Part shown: in pieces, positions 27,813 through 36,923 of the stretch
Position numbering within the stretch: the stretch's first letter is position 1
Layout of the letters: each line of letters opens with the position of its first letter
Assembly: GCF_018342065.1 (NCBI RefSeq)
Contig: NZ_JAFDOE010000007.1
Location: 3,350-67,349 of the forward strand
Direction: 5' to 3'
DNA: 64,000 nt
DNA from: Citrobacter sp. FP75
GTDB taxonomy: Bacteria > Pseudomonadota > Gammaproteobacteria > Enterobacterales > Enterobacteriaceae
Notes under the pieces: model-generated
What the model was told of the DNA's origin: nothing
The model's database searches: none
Seen by the model: only the letters and a program-made list of their open reading frames with translations
Translations under genes and position numbers: made by a program

Positions 27813-28547
27813 ATGGACAGCAGTAAACGGCAGTTTCTCCAGCAACTGGGCGTTCTGACCGCGGGCGCATCCCTGGTTCCCCTGGCTCAGGCCCAATTTC
27901 CCTTCTCGCCCGAACGCCATGAAGGTTCGCGTCAGCATCGCTATGGCATGCTGATTGATCTGAGACGGTGTATCGGCTGTCAGGCCTGCACCGTCAGTTG
28001 CGCCATTGAAAACCAGACACCTCAGGGCGCGTTTCGTACCAACGTCAACCAATATCAGGTGCAGCTTGAAGGCCAGCAAAGCGTCACCAACGTCCTGCTA
28101 CCGCGCCTGTGTAACCATTGCGATAACCCGCCCTGTGTTCCCGTTTGTCCGGTACAGGCCACCTTCCAGCGTGAAGATGGCATTGTCGTGGTCGACAACA
28201 CGCGCTGTGTGGGCTGCGCCTACTGCGTACAAGCCTGTCCGTACGATGCGCGGTTTATTAACCATGAAACGCAAACCGCCGACAAATGCACGTTTTGCGT
28301 ACACCGCCTGGAAGCTGGACTGCTTCCAGCCTGCGTGGAGTCCTGCGTTGGCGGCGCGCGCATCATTGGCGATCTGAAAGATCCGCGCAGCCGGATTTCG
28401 CAGATGCTGCACGAACATCACGACGACATCAAGGTCCTGAAACCGGAAAGCGGTACTTCGCCTCACGTGTTCTATCTGGGGCTGGATGACGCCTTTGTCA
28501 CCCCGTTGATGGGACGTGCTCAACCCGCTCTGTGGCAGGAGGTTTAA
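27813..28547 (+). CDS. ttrB: TtrB, tetrathionate reductase iron-sulfur subunit
   Basis: A 244-residue ferredoxin-type subunit with four cysteine groups (CIGCQACTVSC, CNHCDNPPCVPVCP, CVGCAYCVQACP, CTFCVHRLEAGLLPACVESC) for [4Fe-4S] clusters. The Tat signal reads SKRQFLQQLG, with Lys-Arg in place of the usual twin Arg, as reported for Salmonella TtrB. The start at 27813 has GGGAG five bases upstream; a start at 27780 would extend the signal without support. It moves electrons from TtrC to TtrA in the periplasm. ttrC starts at the next base. Confidence 0.95.
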   Translation: MDSSKRQFLQQLGVLTAGASLVPLAQAQFPFSPERHEGSRQHRYGMLIDLRRCIGCQACTVSCAIENQTPQGAFRTNVNQYQVQLEGQQSVTNVLLPRLCNHCDNPPCVPVCPVQATFQREDGIVVVDNTRCVGCAYCVQACPYDARFINHETQTADKCTFCVHRLEAGLLPACVESCVGGARIIGDLKDPRSRISQMLHEHHDDIKVLKPESGTSPHVFYLGLDDAFVTPLMGRAQPALWQEV

Positions 28548-29570
28548 ATGACCCATTCATTGATTATCGAAGAGGTGCTGGCCCATCCGCAGGAGGTAAG
28601 CTGGTTGCCCTGGGCGGTACAGTATTTCTTTTTCATCGGCATTGCCGCCTGCGCCGCGCTGTTCGCCTGCGTGCTGCACTGGCGTCAAAAAGCGCGACCG
28701 CAGCTAGAAAACCTGACGCTGCTCATCGCCCTGACCTGTGCCATCACCGCCCCCCTGGCACTGACGGCGGATCTGCACCAGACCGCACGCGTCTGGCATT
28801 TCTACGCCTGGCCGACACCGTGGTCATGGATGCCGTGGGGGGCACTGTTTTTACCGCTGTTCACCGGATTCCTTGGGCTGTGGTTTCTCGCCCAACACGT
28901 CAAACAGTTTACACATAAAAGTTACAGCGTCACCAAATGGTTAGCCGTTGGCAGCGCGATCTCAGCCATCGGATTATTGGTGTATACCGGTCGCGAAGTC
29001 TCAGTCGTTCAGGCTCGTCCCATCTGGTTCAGCTACGCCTTCCCGCTGGCGATGTTCCTCAGCGCACTGCAAACCTTCCTGGCCTTGCTTATCGCCAGCG
29101 TAAAAAGCGAGAGCGCACTGCCGCGCAAACTGGCATGGGGGCAGATTGCGACGTTGATCATATTGGCAATCGTGATGGCGGTGTGGGTAAGCGGCAATAC
29201 GCTTTCTGGCTCAGCTATCCGCCAGTGGCTGGATGTCGCCGCTTCTGCACGGCACTACGCCACCGGTTGGGTGATGCTATGGGCTGTCTCTCTGGGCCTT
29301 TGCGGGTGGGTAATACGTCACCCATCGTCACTACCGCTGCGCATTGCACTGGCGTTGGGCGCCATGGCGCTGTGCTGGCTGATGCGCTGGACGTTACTGA
29401 TCCAGGCGCAAACCGTGCCGAAATTTAACGCGCAATTTAATCCTTACACCCTGCCCGGCGGCACCGATGGCTGGCTGGCCATTGTGGGCACCTTTGGCCT
29501 GTGGATTGCGCTCATAATTATTGTTCGTGAAGCCCTGAACGCGATCGCAAGGAGAATGCAACATGGCTAA
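28548..29570 (+). CDS. ttrC: TtrC, tetrathionate reductase membrane quinol dehydrogenase subunit
   Basis: A 340-residue integral membrane protein of the NrfD family with about nine hydrophobic helices. It oxidises menaquinol and passes electrons to TtrB. Typical parts are WLPWAVQYFFFIGIAA near the N-terminus and ADLHQTARVWHFYAWP near residue 75. It abuts ttrB and overlaps ttrA by eight bases. Confidence 0.94.
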   Translation: MTHSLIIEEVLAHPQEVSWLPWAVQYFFFIGIAACAALFACVLHWRQKARPQLENLTLLIALTCAITAPLALTADLHQTARVWHFYAWPTPWSWMPWGALFLPLFTGFLGLWFLAQHVKQFTHKSYSVTKWLAVGSAISAIGLLVYTGREVSVVQARPIWFSYAFPLAMFLSALQTFLALLIASVKSESALPRKLAWGQIATLIILAIVMAVWVSGNTLSGSAIRQWLDVAASARHYATGWVMLWAVSLGLCGWVIRHPSSLPLRIALALGAMALCWLMRWTLLIQAQTVPKFNAQFNPYTLPGGTDGWLAIVGTFGLWIALIIIVREALNAIARRMQHG

Positions 29571-32500
29571 TTTAACCCGTCGTCAGTGGCTTAAAGTCGG
29601 TCTGGCCGTAGGTGGCATGGTGACCTTTGGCCTGAGTTATCGGGATGTCGCGAAGCGCGCAATTGACGGCCTGCTGGATGGCTCCTCGGGAAAAATCACC
29701 CGCGATCACATCTTCGGTAATGCGCTGATCCCCGAAGCCAACGCCCAGCCGCGCTGGCAGCAAAACCCGCAGCAGGTTGTCTCTATGACCCAGTGCTTCG
29801 GCTGCTGGACCCAGTGTGGTGTGCGGGTACGCGTCGACAGTGAAAAGGACAAAGTGCTGCGCATTGCGGGCAACCCGTATCATCCGTTGTCGCATGAACA
29901 TCATATTGATTCGTCGGTTCCGTTTGCCACGGCAATGGAACAGCTGGCGGGTGAATCGGGTCTTGACGCGCGTTCCACTGCCTGCGCCCGTGGCGCAACC
30001 TTACTTGAAGGGCTGTACAGCCCGCTGCGTATTCTGGAACCGATGAAGCGTGTCGGTAAACGCGGAGAGGGAAAATGGCAGCGCATCAGCTTCGAACAAC
30101 TGATCAAAGAGGTGGTAGAAGGCGGCGATCTGTTTGGCGAGGGTCACGTTGATGGCCTGCGGGCAATCCACGATCCCACGACCCCGATAGATGCCAGCCA
30201 CCCCGGCTTTGGCCCAAAATCCAATCAGCTGTTGGTCACTAATACCAGCGACGAAGGACGCGATACGTTTATCCGCCGCTTTGCGTTGAACAGTTTCGGC
30301 AGCAAAAACTTTGGCGCACACGGCGCATATTGTGGGCTGGCTTACCGGGCCGGCTCCGGCGCGCTAATGGGCGATCTGGATAAAAACACCCACGTAAAAC
30401 CCGACTGGGACAACGTCGAGTTTGCGCTGTTTATGGGCACATCTCCGGCGCAGTCCGGCAACCCGTTTAAGCGCCAGGCTCGCCAGCTCGCCAGCGCCCG
30501 TTTGCGCGATGACTTCCAGTATGTCGTGGTGGCGCCCGCCCTGCCGTTAACCACGGTGCTGGCAGACGATCGCGGGCACTGGCAACCCGTGAACCCGGGG
30601 AGCGACTCGACACTGGCGATGGGGATGATCCGCTGGATCATCGAAAAACAGCGTTACAATGCTGATTACCTTGCTATCCCTGGCGTGCAGGCCATGCACC
30701 AGGCCGGAGAAAAAAGCTGGACCAACGCCACGCATCTGGTGATTACCGATGAGATCCCAACGCTTGCCGGGCAGCATCTCACGCTCGCACATCTGAACAC
30801 CGGCGCGGCCAGTGAACCGCTGGTCATCAACGAAGCGGGCGAAATGGTGGCTGCCAGCAGCTGTCAACGCGCACAGCTGTTGGTGACCCACTCTGTCACG
30901 CTGGCTGACGGACAGACCGTGACGGTCAAAAGTGGATTCCAGAGGCTGAAAGAGTCAGCCGAAAAGCTGTCACTGGCACAGTACAGCCAGCAGTGCGGCG
31001 TGTCGGAGGCCAAAATAGGCGCACTGGCGGACGCCTTTACCCGCCACGGGCGTAAAGCCGCGGTGATCACCCACGGCGGGATGATGGCGGGCAACGGATT
31101 TTACAACGCCTGGGCGGTGATGATGCTCAATGCGCTGATTGGCAACCTCAGTCTTGAAGGCGGCGTGTTTGTGGGCGGCGGTAAGTTCAACGGCGCCACC
31201 GACGGGCCGCGCTACAATATGGACGGCTTCGCCGGAAAGGTGAAACCTAAAGGCTTAAGCATCGCACGCAGTAAAACCGCCTATGAATCTTCTGAAGAGT
31301 ACCGTAATAAAGTGGCCGCCGGACAATCGCCCTTCCCGGCGAAAGCCCCGTGGTATCCGTTTGTCGCCGGGCAACTGACCGAACTCCTCGTCTCAGCGCT
31401 CGAAGGCTATCCGTACCCGCTAAAAGCCTGGATCTCCAACATGACCAACCCGTTCTACGGCATTGCAGGGTTGCGCGGGGTGGCGGAAGAAAAGCTCAAG
31501 GATCCAGCGCGTCTGCCGCTGTTTATCGCCATTGACGCTTTTATGAACGAAACCACCGCACTGGCGGATTACATTGTTCCGGACACCCATAATTTCGAAA
31601 GCTGGGGGTTCAGCGCACCGTGGGCAGGTGTCGCCAGCAAAGCCACTACCGCTCGCTGGCCTGTGGTCGCACCCGCCACCAGCAGGACCGCAGACGGCCA
31701 GCCGGTATCAATGGAGTCGTTCTGCATCGCGGTGGCAAAACGCATCGGGCTGCCGGGCTTTGGCGACAACGCCATTACCGACCCGCAAGGCAATCTCTAC
31801 CCGCTGAACCGCGCGGAAGATTACTACCTGCGGCTGGCTGCCAACATTGCGTTTATGGGTAAAGCACCGGTCGCCGAAGCCTCGCCGGAAGATATCTCGC
31901 TGACCGGCGTGACGCGGATCCTGCCGGTCATCACCCAAACGCTGAAAGCCGACGAAATCCGTCGTGTGGCATTTATCTACTCACGCGGCGGGCGTTTTGC
32001 GCCAGACAACAGCGGGCGGGTTGATAACCGCGTCGGTAATGCGTGGGAAAAGCCGCTACAAATCTGGAACGCGGATGTCGCCGCGCACCGTCATGCCATC
32101 ACTGGCGAGCGCTACAGCGGCTGTCCGGCCTGGTACCCTTCACGCCTGTCTGACGGGCGATCCGTAGACGATCTGTTTCCGCCGCAGAAGTGGCCGCTGA
32201 AGATGATCTCCTTTAAATCCAATACCATGTCCAGCGCATCGGCGGTGATCCCGCGTTTGCACCATCTCAAACCGGTGAATCTGGTGGCGCTCAATCCGCA
32301 GGACGGCGCACGCTATGGCGTGTCGCACGGCGATACAATACGTATCACCACGCCGGGTGGACAAGCGCAGGCGCAGGTCAGCCTGCTCAACGGCGTCATG
32401 CCGGGCGTCATCGCGATTGAACATGGCTACGGGCATAAAGAAATGGGGGCGGCACGGCACACGCTTGACGGAGAACCGATGGCATTTGATGAAAAAATAA

Positions 32501-32628
32501 AGTCGGGGATTAATATAAACGATCTGGGTTTTGCCGACCCAACGCGTCAGGTCGCGAATACCTGGCTGGACTGGGTGTCGGGCGCGGCGGTGCGTCAGGG
32601 ACTGCCTGCCAGGATTGAACGGGTGTAA
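29563..32628 (+). CDS. ttrA: TtrA, tetrathionate reductase molybdopterin catalytic subunit
   Basis: A 1021-residue bis-MGD molybdoenzyme of the DMSO reductase superfamily that reduces tetrathionate to thiosulfate in the periplasm. It has a Tat signal (TRRQWLKVG), an N-terminal [4Fe-4S] motif with CFGCWTQC, and a cysteine in GAHGAYCGLAYRAG that is the likely Mo ligand (inference from the family). The C-terminal pterin-binding domain contains DTIRITTPGG. It is the last gene of ttrBCA, followed by a strong terminator. Confidence 0.95.
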   Translation: MANLTRRQWLKVGLAVGGMVTFGLSYRDVAKRAIDGLLDGSSGKITRDHIFGNALIPEANAQPRWQQNPQQVVSMTQCFGCWTQCGVRVRVDSEKDKVLRIAGNPYHPLSHEHHIDSSVPFATAMEQLAGESGLDARSTACARGATLLEGLYSPLRILEPMKRVGKRGEGKWQRISFEQLIKEVVEGGDLFGEGHVDGLRAIHDPTTPIDASHPGFGPKSNQLLVTNTSDEGRDTFIRRFALNSFGSKNFGAHGAYCGLAYRAGSGALMGDLDKNTHVKPDWDNVEFALFMGTSPAQSGNPFKRQARQLASARLRDDFQYVVVAPALPLTTVLADDRGHWQPVNPGSDSTLAMGMIRWIIEKQRYNADYLAIPGVQAMHQAGEKSWTNATHLVITDEIPTLAGQHLTLAHLNTGAASEPLVINEAGEMVAASSCQRAQLLVTHSVTLADGQTVTVKSGFQRLKESAEKLSLAQYSQQCGVSEAKIGALADAFTRHGRKAAVITHGGMMAGNGFYNAWAVMMLNALIGNLSLEGGVFVGGGKFNGATDGPRYNMDGFAGKVKPKGLSIARSKTAYESSEEYRNKVAAGQSPFPAKAPWYPFVAGQLTELLVSALEGYPYPLKAWISNMTNPFYGIAGLRGVAEEKLKDPARLPLFIAIDAFMNETTALADYIVPDTHNFESWGFSAPWAGVASKATTARWPVVAPATSRTADGQPVSMESFCIAVAKRIGLPGFGDNAITDPQGNLYPLNRAEDYYLRLAANIAFMGKAPVAEASPEDISLTGVTRILPVITQTLKADEIRRVAFIYSRGGRFAPDNSGRVDNRVGNAWEKPLQIWNADVAAHRHAITGERYSGCPAWYPSRLSDGRSVDDLFPPQKWPLKMISFKSNTMSSASAVIPRLHHLKPVNLVALNPQDGARYGVSHGDTIRITTPGGQAQAQVSLLNGVMPGVIAIEHGYGHKEMGAARHTLDGEPMAFDEKIKSGININDLGFADPTRQVANTWLDWVSGAAVRQGLPARIERV

Positions 32629-32633
32629 TAATA

Positions 32634-32664
32634 AATGGTGCCGGATTTCATATCCGGCACCATT
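32634..32664. terminator. Bidirectional terminator between ttrA and the MetQ-like gene
   Basis: AATGGTGCCGGAT (32634-32646) and ATCCGGCACCATT (32652-32664) form a perfect 13-base-pair stem with a five-base loop. The convergent genes end on either side. T-tracts are short, but the stem is very stable. Confidence 0.75.
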
Positions 32665-32668
32665 ACCA

Positions 32669-33481
32669 TCAGTTATTTACCGGGATCACCGCGCCTTTAT
32701 ACTTGGTGCGGATCCAGTCCTGGATTTCTTTTGAGTGCAGCGCATCAACCAGCGCCACAATATCCTTTTTCTTCTCGTCACCGCGATGCACGGTAATGAT
32801 GTTGGCATACGGATTGTTTTCGCCGCTTTCGACAGCTATCGGATCTTTCACCGGATCCAGTCCGGCATCAATGGCATAGTTGGCGTTAATCACCACCGCA
32901 TCGCCTTCATCGTTGTTATACATCTGCGGCAACAGCGCAGCTTCAACGTTAGGCAGGAACTTCAGCTTTTTCGGGTTCTCCACGATGTCGCTGATGCGCG
33001 CGGTGACTTTATCGACGCCAGGCTTAAGCTTAATCACACCCTCTTTTTCAAAAATCGACAAAATACGTCCTTCTTCTGAAACCGCATCACGCATGATCAC
33101 CTTTCCGCCTTCCGGCAGGTCCTGCAGCGATTTCACCTTTTTTGAATAGATACCAATCGGCTCAATATGAATCGCCCCGGCGCTGACGAAATCATAGGTT
33201 TTGTCACCCGCATGATCTTTCAGCACGCTGTTCAGGTACGGAATATGCTGGAAGTAGTTGGCGTCAATCTCACGGCCCGCCAGCGCGGTGTTGGGCAGAA
33301 TGTAGTCCTGAAACGGTTTAATCTCCAGTTCGATCCCCTGCTTCGCCAGAATCGGTTTCGCCTGTTCGAGAATTTCAGCGTGCGGCACGTTGGACGCGCC
33401 AACGGTCAGAGTGTCAGCCCAGGAGGCAAAGCTCAATGCGCTTAACGTGGCTGCGGCGAGTAATGTCAGTGTCTTTTTCAT
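32669..33481 (-). CDS. MetQ/NlpA-family substrate-binding protein
   Basis: A 270-residue binding protein of the NlpA/MetQ family (LTVGASNVPHAEILEQAKPIL, then DANYFQHIPYL and the repeated INANYAIDAGL). Unlike E. coli MetQ, its signal peptide has no lipobox cysteine and ends ASWADT, so it should be a free periplasmic protein. It is the third gene of an operon with MetI- and MetN-type genes. Methionine or a related amino acid is the family substrate. The actual substrate here is not known, since E. coli-type bacteria already have metNIQ elsewhere. Confidence 0.87.
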   Translation of the reverse strand: MKKTLTLLAAATLSALSFASWADTLTVGASNVPHAEILEQAKPILAKQGIELEIKPFQDYILPNTALAGREIDANYFQHIPYLNSVLKDHAGDKTYDFVSAGAIHIEPIGIYSKKVKSLQDLPEGGKVIMRDAVSEEGRILSIFEKEGVIKLKPGVDKVTARISDIVENPKKLKFLPNVEAALLPQMYNNDEGDAVVINANYAIDAGLDPVKDPIAVESGENNPYANIITVHRGDEKKKDIVALVDALHSKEIQDWIRTKYKGAVIPVNN

Positions 33482-33502
33482 GATAATGGTTTCCGTATTT
33501 TA

Positions 33503-34171
33503 TTAGCGTTTATCTAACAGAGAGGTGATCACATCGCCGCAAAACTGGATGATGAAGACAATGACAAGAATGGTCACCGTCGCCACCAGCGTGACGTCGC
33601 TGTGGTTGCGCTGGAATCCTTCCAGATAAGCCAAATTCCCTAAACCACCGGCACCAATCACCCCCGCCATTGCGCTGTAGCTAACCAGTGCAATCAGCGT
33701 CACGGTGATCCCGGACACCAGAGCGGGTGATGATTCCGGCAGTAAAACCCGAAAAATAAGCGTGCTCAGCCGCGCGCCCATTGAACGGCTCGCTTCAATC
33801 ACGCCTTTGTCCACTTCACGCAGGGCGATTTCGACCAGCCGGGCATAGAACGGTGCTGCCCCAACAATCAGCGCGGGCAGCGCGGCGTTGGCGCCGAGAA
33901 TGGTGCCAACCAGCGTTTTGGTAAACGGGATCAGCAGCACGATCAAAATGATGAACGGGATCGAGCGGAAAATATTCACGATAAGCCCGATGGCGCTGTA
34001 CAGCGCGCGGTTTTGAAACAAGCCGCCGCGCGCGGTCAAAAATAACGCCAGCCCGAGGGCAATACCCAGAACAAAGGTCGCTACGCCGGAAAGCGCCGTC
34101 ATGTAGAGCGTCTCCTGCGTTGCAGCAAACAGTTGGTCCCATCTCAGATGGGGAAACAGGGAATCAGCCAT
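33503..34171 (-). CDS. MetI-type ABC transporter permease
   Basis: A 222-residue permease with five predicted helices. Conserved segments are IVNIFRSIPFIILIVLLIPFT and the EAA-type loop EASRSMGARLSTLIFRVLLPESSPALVSG. The start at 34171 is chosen because it begins MADSLFPHLRW, as in the family. It overlaps the ATPase gene by eight bases. A longer frame to 34270 lies wholly inside the ATPase gene and is unlikely. Confidence 0.88.
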   Translation of the reverse strand: MADSLFPHLRWDQLFAATQETLYMTALSGVATFVLGIALGLALFLTARGGLFQNRALYSAIGLIVNIFRSIPFIILIVLLIPFTKTLVGTILGANAALPALIVGAAPFYARLVEIALREVDKGVIEASRSMGARLSTLIFRVLLPESSPALVSGITVTLIALVSYSAMAGVIGAGGLGNLAYLEGFQRNHSDVTLVATVTILVIVFIIQFCGDVITSLLDKR

Positions 34172-35186
34172 ATTGGATAACCTCGCCGTCAATGTCGCTG
34201 TGGCGCAGATCGGCCAGAATATTATTGAGTTGTTCTTCCGTGGCCACCACATGTACCCACAGTTGACCAAACGCGCCGTGGGCGGTCTGCGTCATCTTGC
34301 CGTGCAGAATGTTAAACGGCAGGCCATAACGCAGGGTCAGCTCCCCAACCACCGGTCTATGCGTACGCTGTCCGGTAAACGTTAACTTGATCACCACGCC
34401 GCCCAACTCGCTTGCCAGCTGCGGGTTAAACTCATCTTCCTCGGCATACTGACTTACCTGACGGACAAACTGACGGGTGATCACCTGCTGCGGATGGGTA
34501 AACACACTGAGCACATCGCCCTCTTCAACCACCTTGCCGCTTTCCATTACCGCCACGCGATCGCAAATTTTGCGTACCACGTGCATCTCATGGGTAATCA
34601 ACACAATGGTTAATTTGAAACGACGGTTAATATCGAGCAGCAAATCGAGGATCTGATCGGTGGTTTGCGGATCCAGCGCGGAGGTCGCTTCGTCGCACAA
34701 CAGCACGTCCGGATTATTCGCCAGCGCGCGGGCAATCCCAACGCGCTGTTTTTGCCCGCCGCTGAGCTGCGACGGATAAGCGTTTTCACGCCCCTCCAGC
34801 CCAACCAGCACAATCAGTTCGGCCACGCGTGCCTTAATTTTTGCTTTTGGCGCACCGGCGATTTGCATTGAGAAAGCGATGTTTTCACTGACGGTCCGCG
34901 ACCACAGCAAGTTAAAATGCTGAAACACCATGCTGATTTTCAGCCGGGCCTGGCGCAACGATTCCCCGCGCGCCGCAGAGATATCGTGACCATTAATGGT
35001 CACGCTGCCGGATGTTGGCTGTTCGAGGCCATTCAACAGGCGAATCAGGGTGCTTTTACCGGCACCGCTGTAGCCAATAATTCCGTAAATCTGTCCCTGC
35101 TCAACCGTCAAGTTGACGTTATCGACAGCGGTAATAGCAAGCCTGCCTGGCGTAAACACTTTCGAAATATTTTTCAGGACAATCAT
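34164..35186 (-). CDS. MetN-type ABC transporter ATP-binding protein with NIL domain
   Basis: A 340-residue ATPase with Walker A GYSGAGKST, Q-loop VFQHFNLLWSRTV, signature LSGGQKQR and Walker B VLLCDEATSALDP. A C-terminal NIL domain (about residues 265-340) is the regulatory ligand-binding part that lets methionine inhibit MetNI from the cytosol. It is the first gene of the operon. An inverted repeat lies 35-58 bases upstream. Confidence 0.9.
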   Translation of the reverse strand: MIVLKNISKVFTPGRLAITAVDNVNLTVEQGQIYGIIGYSGAGKSTLIRLLNGLEQPTSGSVTINGHDISAARGESLRQARLKISMVFQHFNLLWSRTVSENIAFSMQIAGAPKAKIKARVAELIVLVGLEGRENAYPSQLSGGQKQRVGIARALANNPDVLLCDEATSALDPQTTDQILDLLLDINRRFKLTIVLITHEMHVVRKICDRVAVMESGKVVEEGDVLSVFTHPQQVITRQFVRQVSQYAEEDEFNPQLASELGGVVIKLTFTGQRTHRPVVGELTLRYGLPFNILHGKMTQTAHGAFGQLWVHVVATEEQLNNILADLRHSDIDGEVIQYG

Positions 35187-35220
35187 GTCGTTTGGGTATC
35201 CGCTGCTGCCTGTCGTTACT

Positions 35221-35244
35221 CTGCTAAGATTTTTTATTTAGCAG
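35221..35244. promoter_or_regulatory. Inverted repeat upstream of the MetNIQ-like operon
   Basis: CTGCTAA (35221-35227) and TTAGCAG (35238-35244) flank a 10-base AT-rich spacer, just ahead of the metN-type gene on the minus strand. TTGGAC at 35252-35257 on the minus strand may be the -35. No MetJ boxes (AGACGTCT repeats) are seen, so control differs from E. coli metNIQ. Confidence 0.4.
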
Positions 35245-35684
35245 TATGGATGTCCAAACGAGTGTAATCAGGGGAATAGGTTTTTGATATGAATTAAAAA
35301 GAATTTTATATAACTATTTGATATATGCGAATTGCGTAAAACGCTCACCAGTTTCACGCTCTTATCCGTCCGGGGGATAAGAGAAAAACTTCTGACATTT
35401 TTGCTCACTGTTTTTTTTCGGCTCATCCCTCTCTATTAACAACTGAATCGAGCAAGCCAACGCCTTCAAACTGAGATATTGAAAGTTGCAATACTAATAT
35501 ATGACTGTCATCACAAGATATCGCTCGCCAATTGTAAATAGATAAGAATAAATAACATATCAACCGTTTTTTATTGTTCCCAATGATTTGGTTTTGCTTC
35601 CGGTTTACAGCATGATCTGTGATTCATTTCACCACATGTCAACATTGCTATAAATATAATTCAGCAAAATATACGGAGGCTTTA
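35245..35684. other. AT-rich intergenic region between the divergent MetNIQ-like and DeoR-PfkB operons
   Basis: About 440 bases with no gene. A nine-base-pair hairpin (CTCTTATCC at 35359-35367 with GGATAAGAG at 35375-35383) lies near the middle, without a T-tract. A probable promoter for the plus-strand operon has TTTCAC at 35627-35632 and TATAAA at 35649-35654. Base composition is clearly more AT-rich than the flanking genes. Confidence 0.5.
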
Positions 35685-36911
35685 ATGTTTAAAGAAGAAA
35701 GGCGTACCACTATCCTTAATTTACTTATCAAAGATCATAGTGTCAGCGTGAGTAAGCTCGCCGTTCTTTTTAATGTTAGCCAGGAGACCATTCGTTCAGA
35801 TCTTTGTTATTTTCAGAAAACAGGAATGCTTTTGCGTTGTTACGGTGGTGGCATTGTCAATCGTCACACATTAAGCAAATTGATTACAGAAAATAAGTTA
35901 GACATTTCCAGAACAATTGCCAATCCGGTAAACAAAGATTTTCGATTACACAAAGAAGGCAAAAAAATGTCGGGAAAAGTTTGTATTTTAGGTTCATTTA
36001 ACATTGATGTATCAGCCACTGTCCCCTGGCTTCCTCAAAGCGGTGAATCGATCCTCGCAAGCCAGTTTGGTTTTTATCCAGGGGGTAAAGGTGCTAATCA
36101 GGCATTGGCCGCAAATAATGCTGACGCCGATGTCCATTTCATTTTTAAGGTAGGCACAGATCAGTTTAGCTCTTTTGCCCTTAATCATATTATTCAGTCT
36201 GGTATAAATTCATATTGCGCTTATCAAACTGATGATGCTCCCACCGGGAGTGCATTGATTTATGTTTCAGAGCAGGACGGCGATAATATTATTGCTATCT
36301 ACCCTGGCGCCAATATGATGCTAACCAGGCAAGAAATTAATGAACAGCAAGGCTATATATCTGAAGCTGACGTTCTGCTAATGCAACTGGAGACAAATAT
36401 CGATGCTATTGATGAATTTGTTCAATTGGGTAAGTTAGCAAACAAGACAATTATTTTGAATCCTGCACCTTATACCAAAAATGTTAGCCGCTTATTGCCT
36501 TCGATAGATATTCTGACACCTAACGAAACAGAAGCTTCATTTTTATCTGGCATTACAATTTCAAATATTGATGATGCAAAAAAAGCAGGAAGTATCATTC
36601 TGCAATCCGGGGTTAAAAAAGTCATTATTACGCTGGGTGCACAGGGTTCATTACTGTGTGAAAGTAGCCGTACTCTGTTTGTTCCTGCCTGGAGTGCAGT
36701 TGTTAAAGATGCGGCCGGTGCGGGTGATGCATTTAATGGTGCACTGGCCACTTCCCTCGCCCGAAAATCGGATCTTGTATCAGCGATTCAGTATGCCTCA
36801 GCCTTTGCGTCGCTGGCTGTAGAGCAAGAAGGCGCATCAAGCATGCCTCAGCATGAGCAGGTTCTGCACCGGATGCGTACGCAATCACACAACATTGTTA
36901 ATATCAAATAA
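35685..36911 (+). CDS. Fused DeoR-type regulator and PfkB-family sugar kinase
   Basis: A 408-residue protein joining a DeoR-type winged helix (residues 1-60, with LAVLFNVSQETIRSDLCYFQKTG and RCYGGGIV) to a full PfkB/ribokinase domain (from about residue 97). The kinase has the GGKGANQA signature at 133-140 and the GAGDAFNG catalytic motif with Asp348. The usual DeoR effector domain is missing, and the kinase takes its place. ACGGAGG lies seven bases before the ATG at 35685. An in-frame ATG at 35967 (codon 95), preceded by AAGGC, could give a free kinase. It is the first gene of a four-gene AT-rich operon and is probably its regulator and its enzyme. Substrate unknown. Confidence 0.88.
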   Translation: MFKEERRTTILNLLIKDHSVSVSKLAVLFNVSQETIRSDLCYFQKTGMLLRCYGGGIVNRHTLSKLITENKLDISRTIANPVNKDFRLHKEGKKMSGKVCILGSFNIDVSATVPWLPQSGESILASQFGFYPGGKGANQALAANNADADVHFIFKVGTDQFSSFALNHIIQSGINSYCAYQTDDAPTGSALIYVSEQDGDNIIAIYPGANMMLTRQEINEQQGYISEADVLLMQLETNIDAIDEFVQLGKLANKTIILNPAPYTKNVSRLLPSIDILTPNETEASFLSGITISNIDDAKKAGSIILQSGVKKVIITLGAQGSLLCESSRTLFVPAWSAVVKDAAGAGDAFNGALATSLARKSDLVSAIQYASAFASLAVEQEGASSMPQHEQVLHRMRTQSHNIVNIK

Positions 36912-36923
36912 CAGGATATCAGT

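Noticed and set aside
35221..35260. MetJ boxes before the MetNIQ-like operon
   Set aside because: The only match, GGATGTCC, is not a proper AGACGTCT repeat and is not in tandem.
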